A model generated the notes under the pieces. It had not been told where the DNA came from. It worked only from the letters and a program-made list of their open reading frames with translations, and made no database searches. A stretch of 64,000 bases of DNA from CAVTPD01 sp963736575 (GTDB lineage: Bacteria; Bacteroidota; Bacteroidia; Cytophagales; JAAEPT01), in assembly GCA_963736575.1 (NCBI GenBank), contig CAVTPD010000003.1:1364001-1428000 (forward strand), read 5' to 3'. A program made the translations under genes and the position numbers. This document shows positions 27,023-35,870 of the stretch, in pieces; position 1 is the stretch's first letter; each line of letters opens with the position of its first letter.

Positions 27023-27128
27023 CTCGTTTGTTTTTCTTTTTTTCGGCTTTAGCAGCTCTTTTTTCCTTTAAGGTCTTTTCCGGAGCTTTTTTGTCCGTTT
27101 TTTTGGCGCCTTCTTTTTCTTTTGACAT
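27012..27128 (-). CDS. Very small Lys-rich protein, 38 residues
   Basis: ATG at 27128 opens a 38-codon frame beginning MSKEKEGAKKTDKKAPEK and ending NKRDDV. Its stop (27012-27014) lies inside the next gene, whose ATG overlaps by 11 bp, which argues it is real and coupled. About 16 of 38 residues are Lys or Arg, so it is probably unstructured and nucleic-acid or ribosome associated (inference). A candidate Crp/Fnr-type site is about 140 bp upstream. Confidence 0.5.
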   Translation of the reverse strand: MSKEKEGAKKTDKKAPEKTLKEKRAAKAEKKKNKRDDV

Positions 27129-27268
27129 TCTTTTATGAGTTAGAATTTAAATAAACAATAGCTTGTTTAGCTACAGAAAAAACAGCATTCTAGTAAAAGA
27201 ATAGTACGGTTTAATAGGTCAAATATCGGTTAAGGAGTATCAAAAAGTGTTACATTAAAAAGTGATTT

Positions 27269-27284
27269 TTTTATATAAATCACA
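27269..27284 (-). promoter_or_regulatory. Candidate Crp/Fnr-type site, minus orientation
   Basis: The minus strand reads TGTGATTTATATAAAA, matching the TGTGA-N6-TAAN pattern shared with other sites in this window. It overlaps the AraC stop codon and would serve the small-protein genes 27128-26515. Confidence 0.35.
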
Positions 27285-27840
27285 CGTTTTCTAAATTGAG
27301 ATTACGCTTTTGTTTAAGCTTTTTATAAAACGAAGGAGTTAAACCCGTGATTTTCTTAAACTGATTGGATAAATGAGCCACACTACTGTAATGTAGTTTA
27401 TATGAAATCTCTGTTAGGTTTAATTCATTGTATAATAAAAGCTCTTTTACACGCTCTATCTTATTTATAATAATAAAATGTTGAATGGTTATGCCTTTTA
27501 CTTCCGAAAAAATATTCGCTAAGTAGGTGTAGTCATACCCTAGTTTATCGCTAAGGTATTCCGAGTAATTGGTAGAGGGCAATTCATCTGAATGATGAAT
27601 CATTTCTACAATGGTTGTTTTAATTTTTTCTATTAAAATGCTTCGCTTATCATCTAATAATTCTAGGCCAGATTTCAGAAGACTAATTTTAAGTGCTTCC
27701 CGCTGCGCTGTGCTTATGTCTTCAAGGACATCTACCATTCCTAAGTCTAAAACAACGTAATGTAAACCAAGTTTTTCAAGCTCGGTCTTCACCATCATTT
27801 TACAACGCAAGCTCACCATGTATTTAATATAAAGTTTCAT
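27280..27840 (-). CDS. AraC-type helix-turn-helix regulator
   Basis: A 186-residue protein whose C-terminal half (about 88-180) has the two helix-turn-helix motifs of AraC/XylS regulators (YLANIFSEVKGITIQHFI and LTEISYKLHYSSVAHLSNQFKKITGLTPSFYKK). The N-terminal region (about 1-85) is short and carries no recognisable cupin ligand domain, so its signal is unknown. It is divergent from the GH130 gene at 28012 and could control it. ATG at 27840. Confidence 0.85.
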   Translation of the reverse strand: MKLYIKYMVSLRCKMMVKTELEKLGLHYVVLDLGMVDVLEDISTAQREALKISLLKSGLELLDDKRSILIEKIKTTIVEMIHHSDELPSTNYSEYLSDKLGYDYTYLANIFSEVKGITIQHFIIINKIERVKELLLYNELNLTEISYKLHYSSVAHLSNQFKKITGLTPSFYKKLKQKRNLNLENV

Positions 27841-27863
27841 AGTTGCCTTCTGGCTATTACAAT

Positions 27864-27879
27864 AGTGATCTAAGTAAAT
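27864..27879 (+). promoter_or_regulatory. Candidate Crp/Fnr-type site before GH130 gene
   Basis: AGTGATCTAAGTAAAT fits the degenerate TGTGA-N6-TAAA pattern. Its core GTGATCTAAGT is close to GTGATTTAAGT of the perfect site at 14691. It lies about 130 bp upstream of the ATG, with TATAATTTTT about 40 bp downstream. Confidence 0.35.
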
Positions 27880-28011
27880 ATAAGGTATAATCCGTTGCCT
27901 AAATAATATAATTTTTCAATCTGTTTTTTTAGTAAAGAGATATCCCCATAATTGACTTGCATCGGCAAGTTTAAGACGTACCTTCCTGAAACACCTCTAA
28001 AAACATTTCTT

Positions 28012-29502
28012 ATGCGAATTTCAGTAAATCGGAAAAACATTCAATTTCTTCCGGATTCAAGCCGGGTAGTTGCTCGCTTTTTTTTTAATGGAGATGAACG
28101 CACCAAAAACTTATTGAAACGGATTTTCACCTTAGATGAACAACAAATAAGCCGATGCTTAGAACAAACATTGCGCGAATTTGCAAATAGGCATAGAAAT
28201 ATATCCCGCTTATTTTTAAAACACTGTTCTAATATTCAGCATATTATTGAATCAATTGGGGTGGATTATGACGCCATTTCAAACGATACAAAAATGTTGA
28301 TTGGGTCTTATTGCACCATGGAATACGCCATTGAGTCGGCCGCGTTTTTTAACCCATCTATTATTGAAGATTTTGATCAGACGTATTTAGAAGAAGGAGA
28401 AAAACGGATCATCATTTCTTTTAGAGCTACCGGTGAAGGGCATATTTCTTCCTTAGTATTTAGAAGAGCGATTTTGGATAAAAACAACGACATGCATATG
28501 ATGCAGGTTGGCAAGCATATTGACTTAGCCGAGATTGATCACAAAGTGCTGTACGATAAAGTTCGTTTTACCGAGAAAATTGTAGAAATGAATATTCCGG
28601 CTGAATTCTCAACCAGCATCATGGACAGCCTACCCGACAAGTTTGAATATTATGACCTTAAAAATGCAGTTGGAAAAGTACTAATTGATTCTAGTATTAG
28701 CAGCGAACACCGCTTGGCTTTAAAAGAAATGACTTGGCTGGTAGACTCTTATTTTGACGTTAGCTTTGACCATGATTCAGATATATCTGGACGGGTACTG
28801 TTTCCTATTTCTGAAGCAGAAAGCAAAGGTATTGAAGACGCCCGCTTTGTTCGTTTTACAGAAGATGACGGAACGCAAAAAATCTATGCCACTTACACGG
28901 CTTATAACGGGCACACTATAATGCCTAAATTATTGTCTACCGATGATTTTTATACCTTCCGGGTAATGCCTTTGCATGGGAATGGGGCGTTGAACAAAAA
29001 CTTAGCGTTGTTCCCTAAAAAAATTAAAGGTAAATACGCCATGCTTGCTAGAGTAGATGGGGTAAATAACTACATCATGTATTCGGATAGAGCTACATTG
29101 TGGAATGAGCCCATTTTAATCCAAGAGCCGCGTTTCCCTTGGGAATTTACACAAATAGGAAATTGTGGATCTCCCTTATGGACAGCAGAAGGTTGGTTGC
29201 TTATTTCACATGGCGTGGGGCCTATGAGAAGGTATTGTATTGGTGCTTCCTTGTTTGATTTAGATGATCCTACTATAGAATTAGGGAGGTTGGAAGAACC
29301 CCTTTTGTTACCACTAGAAACAGAACGAGAAGGTTATGTGCCCAATGTAGTCTATTCTTGTGGTGCTATTATTCACAACAACAGCTTGGTGTTGCCTTAT
29401 GCCGTTTCCGATTATTCTTCCAGTTATGCTACCGTAGATTTAGCTGAATTATTTGCGGCCTTAAAATCGAGTAATTCTTACAAATCAATTACTCTTTCAT
29501 AA
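28012..29502 (+). CDS. GH130 glycoside phosphorylase/hydrolase, large form
   Basis: Glycoside hydrolase family 130 acts on beta-mannosides, most members being mannoside phosphorylases. The product from ATG 28012 has 496 residues: an N-terminal helical extension (MRISVNRKNIQFLPDSSRV...) then a five-bladed propeller. The motif GIEDARFV, near residue 265, corresponds to the region that carries the catalytic acid in the family. I chose ATG 28012 because the longer frame begins at TTG and adds 20 residues unlike the family. It converges with and overlaps the GT4 gene by 25 bp. No signal peptide, so it acts in the cytoplasm. The exact linkage used (beta-1,2 or beta-1,4) cannot be read. Confidence 0.85.
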   Translation: MRISVNRKNIQFLPDSSRVVARFFFNGDERTKNLLKRIFTLDEQQISRCLEQTLREFANRHRNISRLFLKHCSNIQHIIESIGVDYDAISNDTKMLIGSYCTMEYAIESAAFFNPSIIEDFDQTYLEEGEKRIIISFRATGEGHISSLVFRRAILDKNNDMHMMQVGKHIDLAEIDHKVLYDKVRFTEKIVEMNIPAEFSTSIMDSLPDKFEYYDLKNAVGKVLIDSSISSEHRLALKEMTWLVDSYFDVSFDHDSDISGRVLFPISEAESKGIEDARFVRFTEDDGTQKIYATYTAYNGHTIMPKLLSTDDFYTFRVMPLHGNGALNKNLALFPKKIKGKYAMLARVDGVNNYIMYSDRATLWNEPILIQEPRFPWEFTQIGNCGSPLWTAEGWLLISHGVGPMRRYCIGASLFDLDDPTIELGRLEEPLLLPLETEREGYVPNVVYSCGAIIHNNSLVLPYAVSDYSSSYATVDLAELFAALKSSNSYKSITLS

Positions 29503-30488
29503 GCAGTAATATACGCATCTACCATAGTCTCTAAACTGAATTTGTTTACGGCGTAATTTCTGCATTCTAGCGAAGGAATAGCAGCTATGTTCTGAACGGC
29601 TTCCACCGCTTCTGGAACGGAATTGACCAAATACCCAGAAATGCCATTAGCGATTAATTCGGGCATGCTGCCTTTGTTAAACGCAATTACGGGCGTGCCG
29701 CACATCATAGATTCTAATACGCTCAAACCAAAAGGTTCTTTAAAACGAATGGGGTGGAGCAGGGCTAAAGCATTGCCTAATAATTTATCTCGTTTTTTAG
29801 GGCCAACATTACCCATATATTCTATATAATGTTGGTCAATAAAAGGTTTTATCTTTTCATCAAAATACGATTGATCTTGTATTAGGCCGGCCATTTTTAA
29901 AGGATAACCAGATTTTTGAGCGATTTCAATGGCTAAATGTGCTCCTTTGTCGGGGTGAATTCTTCCAAAATAAAGCAGGTGATTTTCTTTTTTTTCTACG
30001 AATGTAAAATCATTGGGATCAATGCCGTGGTAGATGGTGCTTAGATAATCCAGTTCATTATTTCGGTCTGAATTTGAAATAGAAACATACGCCGAAGTGC
30101 TGTTGTATTTTTTGTATACAGGAATAATCTTGGGTGATGAAAAACCATGAATGGTAGTGATCATTGGGGCCGCAATTAATCGGGAATAGGTTAAGGGCAA
30201 AAAATCAAAATGGTTGTGAATGATATCAAACGTAGAAGCTTTCTCCATTACATTACTAATGTGTAAACACTCCATCACTTTTGGGTCATTCTGTTTGTCT
30301 ACCTCGTAAGGCAAGTCACATACCGAATCAAGTTTACCGGAAGTAAGCGAATCTCCCGTTGCAAAAAGCGTTACGTCCAATCCTTTTTTAACCAAACCTT
30401 CGGCAATATTAGAGGCAACTTGTTCCCAAGGGCCGTATTTTTCAGGTGGGGTTCTCCAGGCAATTGGGGCTAATAAGGCTACTTTCAT
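29478..30488 (-). CDS. Glycosyltransferase family 4
   Basis: A 336-residue GT-B fold enzyme. The N-terminus MKVALLAPIAWRTPPEKYGPWE and the C-terminal EPFGLSVLESMMCGTPVIAF (with the E-x7-E nucleotide-sugar motif) are GT4 hallmarks. It likely transfers a hexose from a nucleotide sugar such as GDP-mannose (donor inferred from the GH130 partners). It is the last gene of a three-gene minus-strand operon, directly abutting the small GH130 gene. Its 3' end overlaps the convergent large GH130 gene by 25 bp. Confidence 0.88.
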   Translation of the reverse strand: MKVALLAPIAWRTPPEKYGPWEQVASNIAEGLVKKGLDVTLFATGDSLTSGKLDSVCDLPYEVDKQNDPKVMECLHISNVMEKASTFDIIHNHFDFLPLTYSRLIAAPMITTIHGFSSPKIIPVYKKYNSTSAYVSISNSDRNNELDYLSTIYHGIDPNDFTFVEKKENHLLYFGRIHPDKGAHLAIEIAQKSGYPLKMAGLIQDQSYFDEKIKPFIDQHYIEYMGNVGPKKRDKLLGNALALLHPIRFKEPFGLSVLESMMCGTPVIAFNKGSMPELIANGISGYLVNSVPEAVEAVQNIAAIPSLECRNYAVNKFSLETMVDAYITAYERVIDL

Positions 30489-31421
30489 TTATAAGGGTTT
30501 TCTTGGTTTGTTGATGCAATGGTCTACCAATTCTTCAATTACGGCGGTGCCCACACACATCACTTTATCGGCGCCACCCCAGTATATTTTTACCGTACCG
30601 TCTGCTTCCGGAACAGCTCCACAAGTAAACACTACATTATGCACATAACCGGTTACTTCGTACACTTCTTCGGGTTGTAAAATCCATTCGTCACCCACGG
30701 CAATAATTACAGAAGGATCTTCTAAATCGTGCAAAGCAACACCAAGTCTATACACCGAACCATCCATTGTAGGAAACACACCGTGATAGATATTCAACCA
30801 GCCGCGCGGGGTTTTAATGGGTGGAGCGCCCGGGCCAATTTTCATTTCGTCCCAATGGTATTGCAACGGTTTCATAATCACTTTTGCTTCTCCCCAGAAG
30901 ATTAAATCGGGTGAATAAGAAATCCAGATAGACCAAGGTGAAATTTCGGAATGTGGCCGATCTAGTCGGGCGTAGAGACCATTAAATTTTTCCGGGAAAA
31001 TAACCACGTTGCGGTAGTCGGCTTCGGTAATTAATGAAATCCGTTCTATGGTTTCAAAATCTTTGGTTTTAGCCAAACCTATCCGTACACCATGCCTAGA
31101 ATAGGCACTATAGGTAATCAAGTATTCGCCGTCCATCAAAACAATGCGCGGGTCTTCAATACCGTATTCTTCGTATTCCTGAAAAGTGCCTTCGGTTGCG
31201 GGTAACATAAACGGCTCTGGTTTTACGCTAAAATCATAACCGTTGGTACTTTCAGCAATGCCCAAAATACTTCTGCCATTCAGTAAATGTGATCGGAAAA
31301 CCATAATGTACTTTTCGCCAAATTTTACTACACCAGCGTTGTGTACAGTAGCTACCGGATAGGGTACATCGTCTTTTGTAAGTATCGGGTTTTTAGAATA
31401 TCGTTCTACTAATTTGTTCAT
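30489..31421 (-). CDS. GH130 mannoside phosphorylase-like, short form
   Basis: A 310-residue five-bladed propeller enzyme of GH130. Landmarks are YGIEDPRIVLMDGEYLITY (about residues 86-104, region of the catalytic acid), LDRPHSEISPWSIW, and GWLNIYHGV. The Arg/His residues in the last two are where phosphorolytic members bind phosphate, so a phosphorylase is more likely than a hydrolase (inference). No signal peptide. It overlaps the upstream GT4 gene by 4 bp and abuts the downstream GT4 gene, so it is co-translated with both. Confidence 0.87.
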   Translation of the reverse strand: MNKLVERYSKNPILTKDDVPYPVATVHNAGVVKFGEKYIMVFRSHLLNGRSILGIAESTNGYDFSVKPEPFMLPATEGTFQEYEEYGIEDPRIVLMDGEYLITYSAYSRHGVRIGLAKTKDFETIERISLITEADYRNVVIFPEKFNGLYARLDRPHSEISPWSIWISYSPDLIFWGEAKVIMKPLQYHWDEMKIGPGAPPIKTPRGWLNIYHGVFPTMDGSVYRLGVALHDLEDPSVIIAVGDEWILQPEEVYEVTGYVHNVVFTCGAVPEADGTVKIYWGGADKVMCVGTAVIEELVDHCINKPRKPL

Positions 31422-33643
31422 TCTTCAGATTGATAAAATTGTTCGTACGCTTGTAATACGGTTAAGTGCGAAATTAAATACGCTAACGTACTTTCGGCCC
31501 CTTGATTTCGGTTGACACCATAATTTTCAAAGCCGTCGCAACAGCCTTTCGTTTCGAAATCATATAAGCTCATGCGCAAATCATTTTCGCCTAAAAACCA
31601 CATAAACGAAGTGAAAAGCTTGTTGAGGTATTCTTTGTCTTTGGTTAAGGAAAAGGCTTGGTGATACATCAAAACCATGGCAAGGGCATCAATGGGTTGC
31701 TGGGCAAACATAGACCGTTCACCATCTTTTATGTACCATTCGCTGTTGCCAATTACGGACAAATAACCATCTACCATGGTGTGTTCTGTGATGAAATCCA
31801 TAGTGATCATGGCTACATCTGTAATTTTACTGTCGTTTAAGATTTGGGCAGCGTGCAGCAAAGCAAGCGGTAACATGGCGTTATCATAAGCCAATAAAGA
31901 CTCAAACCAATGCCAGTCTTCGCTTTGATTTTGATGGTAGTGTTTTACTAAAATTTCCGCCAACGTTCGTAGCCGCTCGGTCATATCATCGTCCGAAGGA
32001 TTGGTTTTTAGATAATAACTAATACCAATCATGGTGTTGGCAATACTTCTAATCGATTTCAGTTTTTCGAAATGCGGAACGGCGTTAAAAAATACCATTT
32101 TACCGGTTTGGTAATAGGCATCGTTGGGCGCGTTGCCCAATAAATATCCTAAAGCCCAAATGGTTCTTCCAAAGGAATCTTCGGAACCCACTTCGTCTAG
32201 AAAATTTCTGTTAAAGCTTAAGAAATTACGGAAAGAGCCATCCTCATTTTGCATGTAATGAATGTAACTGAGGTAAATAGGCATGAATTCCAAGGCCGAA
32301 GCGTCTTTTTTCTGTTTGTACGCCATGGCTGCCATCAACAAAGCACGGGCATTATCATCCAAACAATAGCCTTCTTTCAGGTTAGGGATACCAAATTTTG
32401 CATGCTGAATAATCCCCGTATCGTCTGTTAATCGTTTGACATGTGCTAATGAAAAAGGAGGGAGAAGCAATGGATCTAACATTGTTTCTTTTTTCACTAC
32501 GGGTTGTGGTGGTTCGTTTAGAATATTCTTTGCCAGCGAAGCGTATTTTTCTCCTATTTTAGGCCAAGTAATAGTGGCGCCATATTCTGCTGCCTTTTTC
32601 TGTAATTCGCCTAGTACGGAAGGATTATCTAATAAATCGATTAAGATATCGCTTAATTCTTCCGAATTTTTAAAATCGAATAATCGGCCTTTTCCGTCTT
32701 CTAGTAATTCTTGTGCATGCCAATACGGGGTAGAAATAACCGCGCAACCCGTGCCCATAGCATACGAAAGTGTACCGCTGGTTATTTGGGCTTCGTTAAC
32801 GTAAGGCGTTATATAAATGTCGCAGGCAGCAAGGTATTTAAACAAACCATCCTCGTCTATGAATTCATTCAAAAACAACACGTGGTTGTTTAATTTTAAA
32901 TTCTTAACCAATAACTGAAGATAGGTTCTGTATTCTTCGCCGGAATGACGCAATACATTGGGATGTGTTTTTCCCAAAACCATATATAAAATTTCGGGGT
33001 GTTTTTCTATGGCTTTTGGCAGCGCATTAATAACGGTTTCTATGCCTTTGTTTCTTCCTATAAACCCAAAAGTGAGTATTACCTTTTTGGCTTCAAACTT
33101 AAATTCTTTTTTGGTTTTTATGGGGTCAAATTTAATATCGGGTACGCCATGCTCTATAATCTCTATTTTTTCATTTGGCACATCATAAATAGAGGTAAGA
33201 AAAAGAACGGCTTTTCTGCTCATGACTACCACTTTGCTGGCCATTTTGCATATTTCTTTCAATATGGCTTTTTCGTTGTAAGACGGCGTTTCAAGAATGG
33301 TGTGCAGGGTAACAATAAGCGGTATTTGTAAACGATGCAAAAGAGGAAGGATGTACACACCACTTTGGCCACCATAAATGCCAAATTCGTGTTCCAGTAC
33401 GCAAATATCCGCACCACTAAGATTAATAAAATTAGCCGCTTCTAGGTAATCGGTTTGTTGTTCTTGATGAATGACTAGCTTAACTTCTTTAGGGTAGGCG
33501 TAAACTTCATCGTGGTCGCTAAGTGCAATAACAATTCCCTCGCTTGTATCGGTACTTTCGTTAATGGATTGCACAAGGTTTTCTGTGAAGGTACCAATAC
33601 CGCATTCTCGGGGTGGGTAGCTTCCTATATAAGCAAGTTTCAT
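31418..33643 (-). CDS. GT4 glycosyltransferase fused to an alpha/alpha-barrel domain
   Basis: Residues 1 to about 375 form a GT4 glycosyltransferase (MKLAYIGSYPPRECGIGTFTEN at the start; QITSGTLSYAMGTGCAVISTP near residue 285). Residues about 395-741 are a second, helical domain rich in paired helices. It contains EGYCLDDNARALLMAA, FRNFLSFNRNFLDEVGSEDSFGR and GVNRNQGAESTLAYL, which look like an (alpha/alpha)6 barrel of the kind seen in glycoside-acting enzymes. The fusion suggests building and trimming a glycan in one chain, or a carbohydrate-binding role for the barrel. It leads the operon with the short GH130 and a second GT4. A Crp/Fnr-like site lies about 150 bp upstream. Confidence 0.85.
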   Translation of the reverse strand: MKLAYIGSYPPRECGIGTFTENLVQSINESTDTSEGIVIALSDHDEVYAYPKEVKLVIHQEQQTDYLEAANFINLSGADICVLEHEFGIYGGQSGVYILPLLHRLQIPLIVTLHTILETPSYNEKAILKEICKMASKVVVMSRKAVLFLTSIYDVPNEKIEIIEHGVPDIKFDPIKTKKEFKFEAKKVILTFGFIGRNKGIETVINALPKAIEKHPEILYMVLGKTHPNVLRHSGEEYRTYLQLLVKNLKLNNHVLFLNEFIDEDGLFKYLAACDIYITPYVNEAQITSGTLSYAMGTGCAVISTPYWHAQELLEDGKGRLFDFKNSEELSDILIDLLDNPSVLGELQKKAAEYGATITWPKIGEKYASLAKNILNEPPQPVVKKETMLDPLLLPPFSLAHVKRLTDDTGIIQHAKFGIPNLKEGYCLDDNARALLMAAMAYKQKKDASALEFMPIYLSYIHYMQNEDGSFRNFLSFNRNFLDEVGSEDSFGRTIWALGYLLGNAPNDAYYQTGKMVFFNAVPHFEKLKSIRSIANTMIGISYYLKTNPSDDDMTERLRTLAEILVKHYHQNQSEDWHWFESLLAYDNAMLPLALLHAAQILNDSKITDVAMITMDFITEHTMVDGYLSVIGNSEWYIKDGERSMFAQQPIDALAMVLMYHQAFSLTKDKEYLNKLFTSFMWFLGENDLRMSLYDFETKGCCDGFENYGVNRNQGAESTLAYLISHLTVLQAYEQFYQSEE

Positions 33644-33793
33644 GTACTTTGTGGTTTAAAAGTTCTGTTTTCTCTAAGCCTTCCTGCCTAAAAATAGTCA
33701 GACGGGCCTGTCCGCGTTTTTACGAACATGAAGTTATAACGGGCTGGAATGTGGTGATTTTAGGACGAAAAAAATTATATGTAAAACAATGAT

Positions 33794-33809
33794 TGTTACA
33801 TATATCACA
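33794..33809 (-). promoter_or_regulatory. Crp/Fnr-type site upstream of GT4-GH130-GT4 operon
   Basis: On the minus strand it reads TGTGATATATGTAACA, i.e. TGTGA-N6-TAACA. An identical 16-mer occurs at 34508-34523. TATAATTTTTT lies about 28 bp downstream (centre to centre), placing the site where activators usually bind. Confidence 0.5.
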
Positions 33810-33930
33810 TGTTCAATAGTTGAAAGGCTAACAGAGCCGCCTTTTTTTTCTGTTAGAAAATTGTAACAGAGGGGTTAGTTAGAAAAATAGTTAAGCTACT
33901 GGTTTATCCAGTTTAAAAGAAGCTTTGTGA

Positions 33931-34437
33931 TTAATCATCGTGATTATCGCCACCCAAACTATAAAAATTATTTTCCTCATCTTCATTGCCAACATCTTCT
34001 TGTTGATCGTCTAATTCCGAACCTGGAACGTCTAAATCGTTGCCAGAGGGATTGCTTTCAAAATTCTTTTCATTAGCCGTGCCAGGCTCTTCATTAGGTG
34101 TTTTCTTTTTGCTAATGTCTTCTGGGTTGATGTTCTTTTCTTCCTTAGCTTTTTTGTAAATGTCTTCGCTTGGCGGATAGTCTAAAGTTATGGACTTTGT
34201 TTTTGGCGGAAGGGTCATTTTTTCTGAATTGGTGGGTTTGTGTGTCTTTGTGTAGTCGTTTAACATTTCCGCCAAAGAATTATAGTATTCTTCCAAATCA
34301 GCCGGGCTTATTTCCTTGTCGGTTTTAGAAAAAGTCATGGGCATCTCTTCAATGTATTTAGACAATTCTGGAAATTCTAGATCTATTTTTAGGGTGATAT
34401 CTAAGATATCTTGGTCTAATTGTGTTACTGTTTTCAT
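33931..34437 (-). CDS. Acidic protein of unknown function
   Basis: Start chosen at ATG 34437 (MKTVTQLDQDILDITLKI). The longer frame begins at GTG and adds 14 hydrophobic residues that look like read-through of the leader. The 168-residue product has a helical first half with the pattern of short amphipathic helices and an acidic, Asn/Glu/Asp/Pro-rich, probably disordered C-terminal half ending GGDNHDD. No signal. A Crp/Fnr-type site lies 71-86 bp upstream, and it follows the chaperone genes, so a stress role is the best guess. Confidence 0.5.
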   Translation of the reverse strand: MKTVTQLDQDILDITLKIDLEFPELSKYIEEMPMTFSKTDKEISPADLEEYYNSLAEMLNDYTKTHKPTNSEKMTLPPKTKSITLDYPPSEDIYKKAKEEKNINPEDISKKKTPNEEPGTANEKNFESNPSGNDLDVPGSELDDQQEDVGNEDEENNFYSLGGDNHDD

Positions 34438-34507
34438 TCTAAATAGGTTTAGATTAAAACAATATAACCACATTGACACACTAAACTATTACAGCTAAAT
34501 GGTTGAA

Positions 34508-34523
34508 TGTTACATATATCACA
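34508..34523 (-). promoter_or_regulatory. Crp/Fnr-type site upstream of acidic protein gene
   Basis: TGTGATATATGTAACA on the minus strand, base-for-base identical to the site at 33794. It overlaps the stop of cbpM. TAGTTTAG, a one-mismatch -7 box, is centred 31 bp downstream, which fits an activator site. Confidence 0.5.
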
Positions 34524-34824
34524 TATGCGGAAATGAGTTCTCAATCTTGTTTCCACCCTTTAAAACGGAATTTTCAGTTTGTAATGTTTTTATTTTTCTT
34601 AGTAAATGAACAATAGCTTCAATGCCTTCCAGGTTAATTTCTAGATCGTAATAAAAGGTTATACACCTTTTTATTTCGGGTAATTGAGTTATTTCTATAA
34701 ATAAGTTTTCCTCAATGTTTTTAAGTTGAATTAATTCAAATTGATGTAATGAAGTCACAAAATCGATTTCAATATTATGGCTGTTACAGAAGTGCTCTAT
34801 TGCAATTAAATTTTGATCACTCAT
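34519..34824 (-). CDS. cbpM: Chaperone modulator CbpM-like protein
   Basis: A 101-residue MerR-like helical protein (IAIEHFCNSHNIEIDFVTSLHQFELIQL, landmark only in part; QLPEIKRCITFYYDLEINLEGIEAIVHLL). CbpM binds the J-domain of CbpA and inhibits its co-chaperone and DNA-binding work. The gene lies 14 bp after cbpA on the same strand, the usual arrangement. The small size and the C-terminal LRKIKTLQ helix fit the family. Confidence 0.8.
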   Translation of the reverse strand: MSDQNLIAIEHFCNSHNIEIDFVTSLHQFELIQLKNIEENLFIEITQLPEIKRCITFYYDLEINLEGIEAIVHLLRKIKTLQTENSVLKGGNKIENSFPHM

Positions 34825-34838
34825 CGCTTATTTCCACT

Positions 34839-35720
34839 TTACATTTTAGACAATTGCATAAATAATTCCTTTTGTTCGGCACTCAAATTGGTTGGGATTT
34901 TTATGTTGTAGGTCACGTACAAATCCCCGAAACTGCCTTCTTTTTTATAAACCGGAAATCCTTTGCCTTTTAACTTCACCTGTATGCCGTTTTGGGTTTC
35001 GGGGGAAACCTTAAGCTTTACTTTTCCGTCTAAGGTTTCGGTAGTTAGTTCACCACCCAATACGGCGGTGTATACGTCTAAATCTACCGTTGTATATAAA
35101 TTATTGCCCAAGCGTTTAAAACTAGGGTGGTCGGCTATATAAAAGGTTATGTATAAATCGCCATTAGGCCCACCATTTATTCCCGGGGTTCCATGCCCTG
35201 TGATTTTTATAATTTGTTCGTTTTCTATCCCAGCCGGAATGTTGATTCGGATACTCTTGTTGTTAACATTAATGGTCTTTTTTTGTGTTTTGTACACATC
35301 CATTAGCGGAAGATGCAGGTCGGCATGAACATCATCACCCCTAAAATTTACAGGCCTTGATCTTCTGCCACCTGTTTGGCCACCGAACATCGATTCAAAG
35401 AAATCAGAATAATCGTTTCCGGCTTGCCCACCGAAACCAGAAGCGCCGCGTGAGTTGGTAGATTGGTTCTGTCTTGCCTTTTCAAATTCTTCAGCATGTT
35501 GCCAATCCTTTCCGTATTTGTCGTATTTCTTACGGTTTTCGGGATCACTCAATACGCTGTTTGCTTCATTTATTTTCTGAAAATTAGCTTTAGCAGTAGT
35601 GTCGTTGGGGTTTAAATCCGGATGGTACTTTCGGGCTAATTTCTTGTATGCTTTTTTAATTTCTTCGGCAGTAGCGGTTTTGCTTACCTCTAATGTTTTA
35701 TAGTAGTCTATGTAATCCAT
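34839..35720 (-). CDS. cbpA: Curved DNA-binding / DnaJ-class co-chaperone CbpA
   Basis: J-domain at residues 1-70 with the HPD motif (KYHPDLNPND), followed by a Gly/Ser/Phe-rich linker (about 75-125) and two C-terminal beta-sandwich substrate-binding domains (about 130-290). There is no zinc-finger domain, so it is CbpA type rather than DnaJ. The 293-residue length fits. It activates DnaK and can bind DNA in stationary phase. It is followed by its modulator cbpM. Confidence 0.9.
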   Translation of the reverse strand: MDYIDYYKTLEVSKTATAEEIKKAYKKLARKYHPDLNPNDTTAKANFQKINEANSVLSDPENRKKYDKYGKDWQHAEEFEKARQNQSTNSRGASGFGGQAGNDYSDFFESMFGGQTGGRRSRPVNFRGDDVHADLHLPLMDVYKTQKKTINVNNKSIRINIPAGIENEQIIKITGHGTPGINGGPNGDLYITFYIADHPSFKRLGNNLYTTVDLDVYTAVLGGELTTETLDGKVKLKVSPETQNGIQVKLKGKGFPVYKKEGSFGDLYVTYNIKIPTNLSAEQKELFMQLSKM

Positions 35721-35870
35721 CTCTCTGTTTGCTGCTTGTGTAGGTAGAACGCATAAATATAGACCCTAGTTTTTCACTTTAAACCATTCCGTAGGGTGGA
35801 ATCAGTTTTATTCTGAGAATTTTTTACAGCAATCTTTTAATGGCGTGTTTTCAAATCTAGCAGTTGTTTT

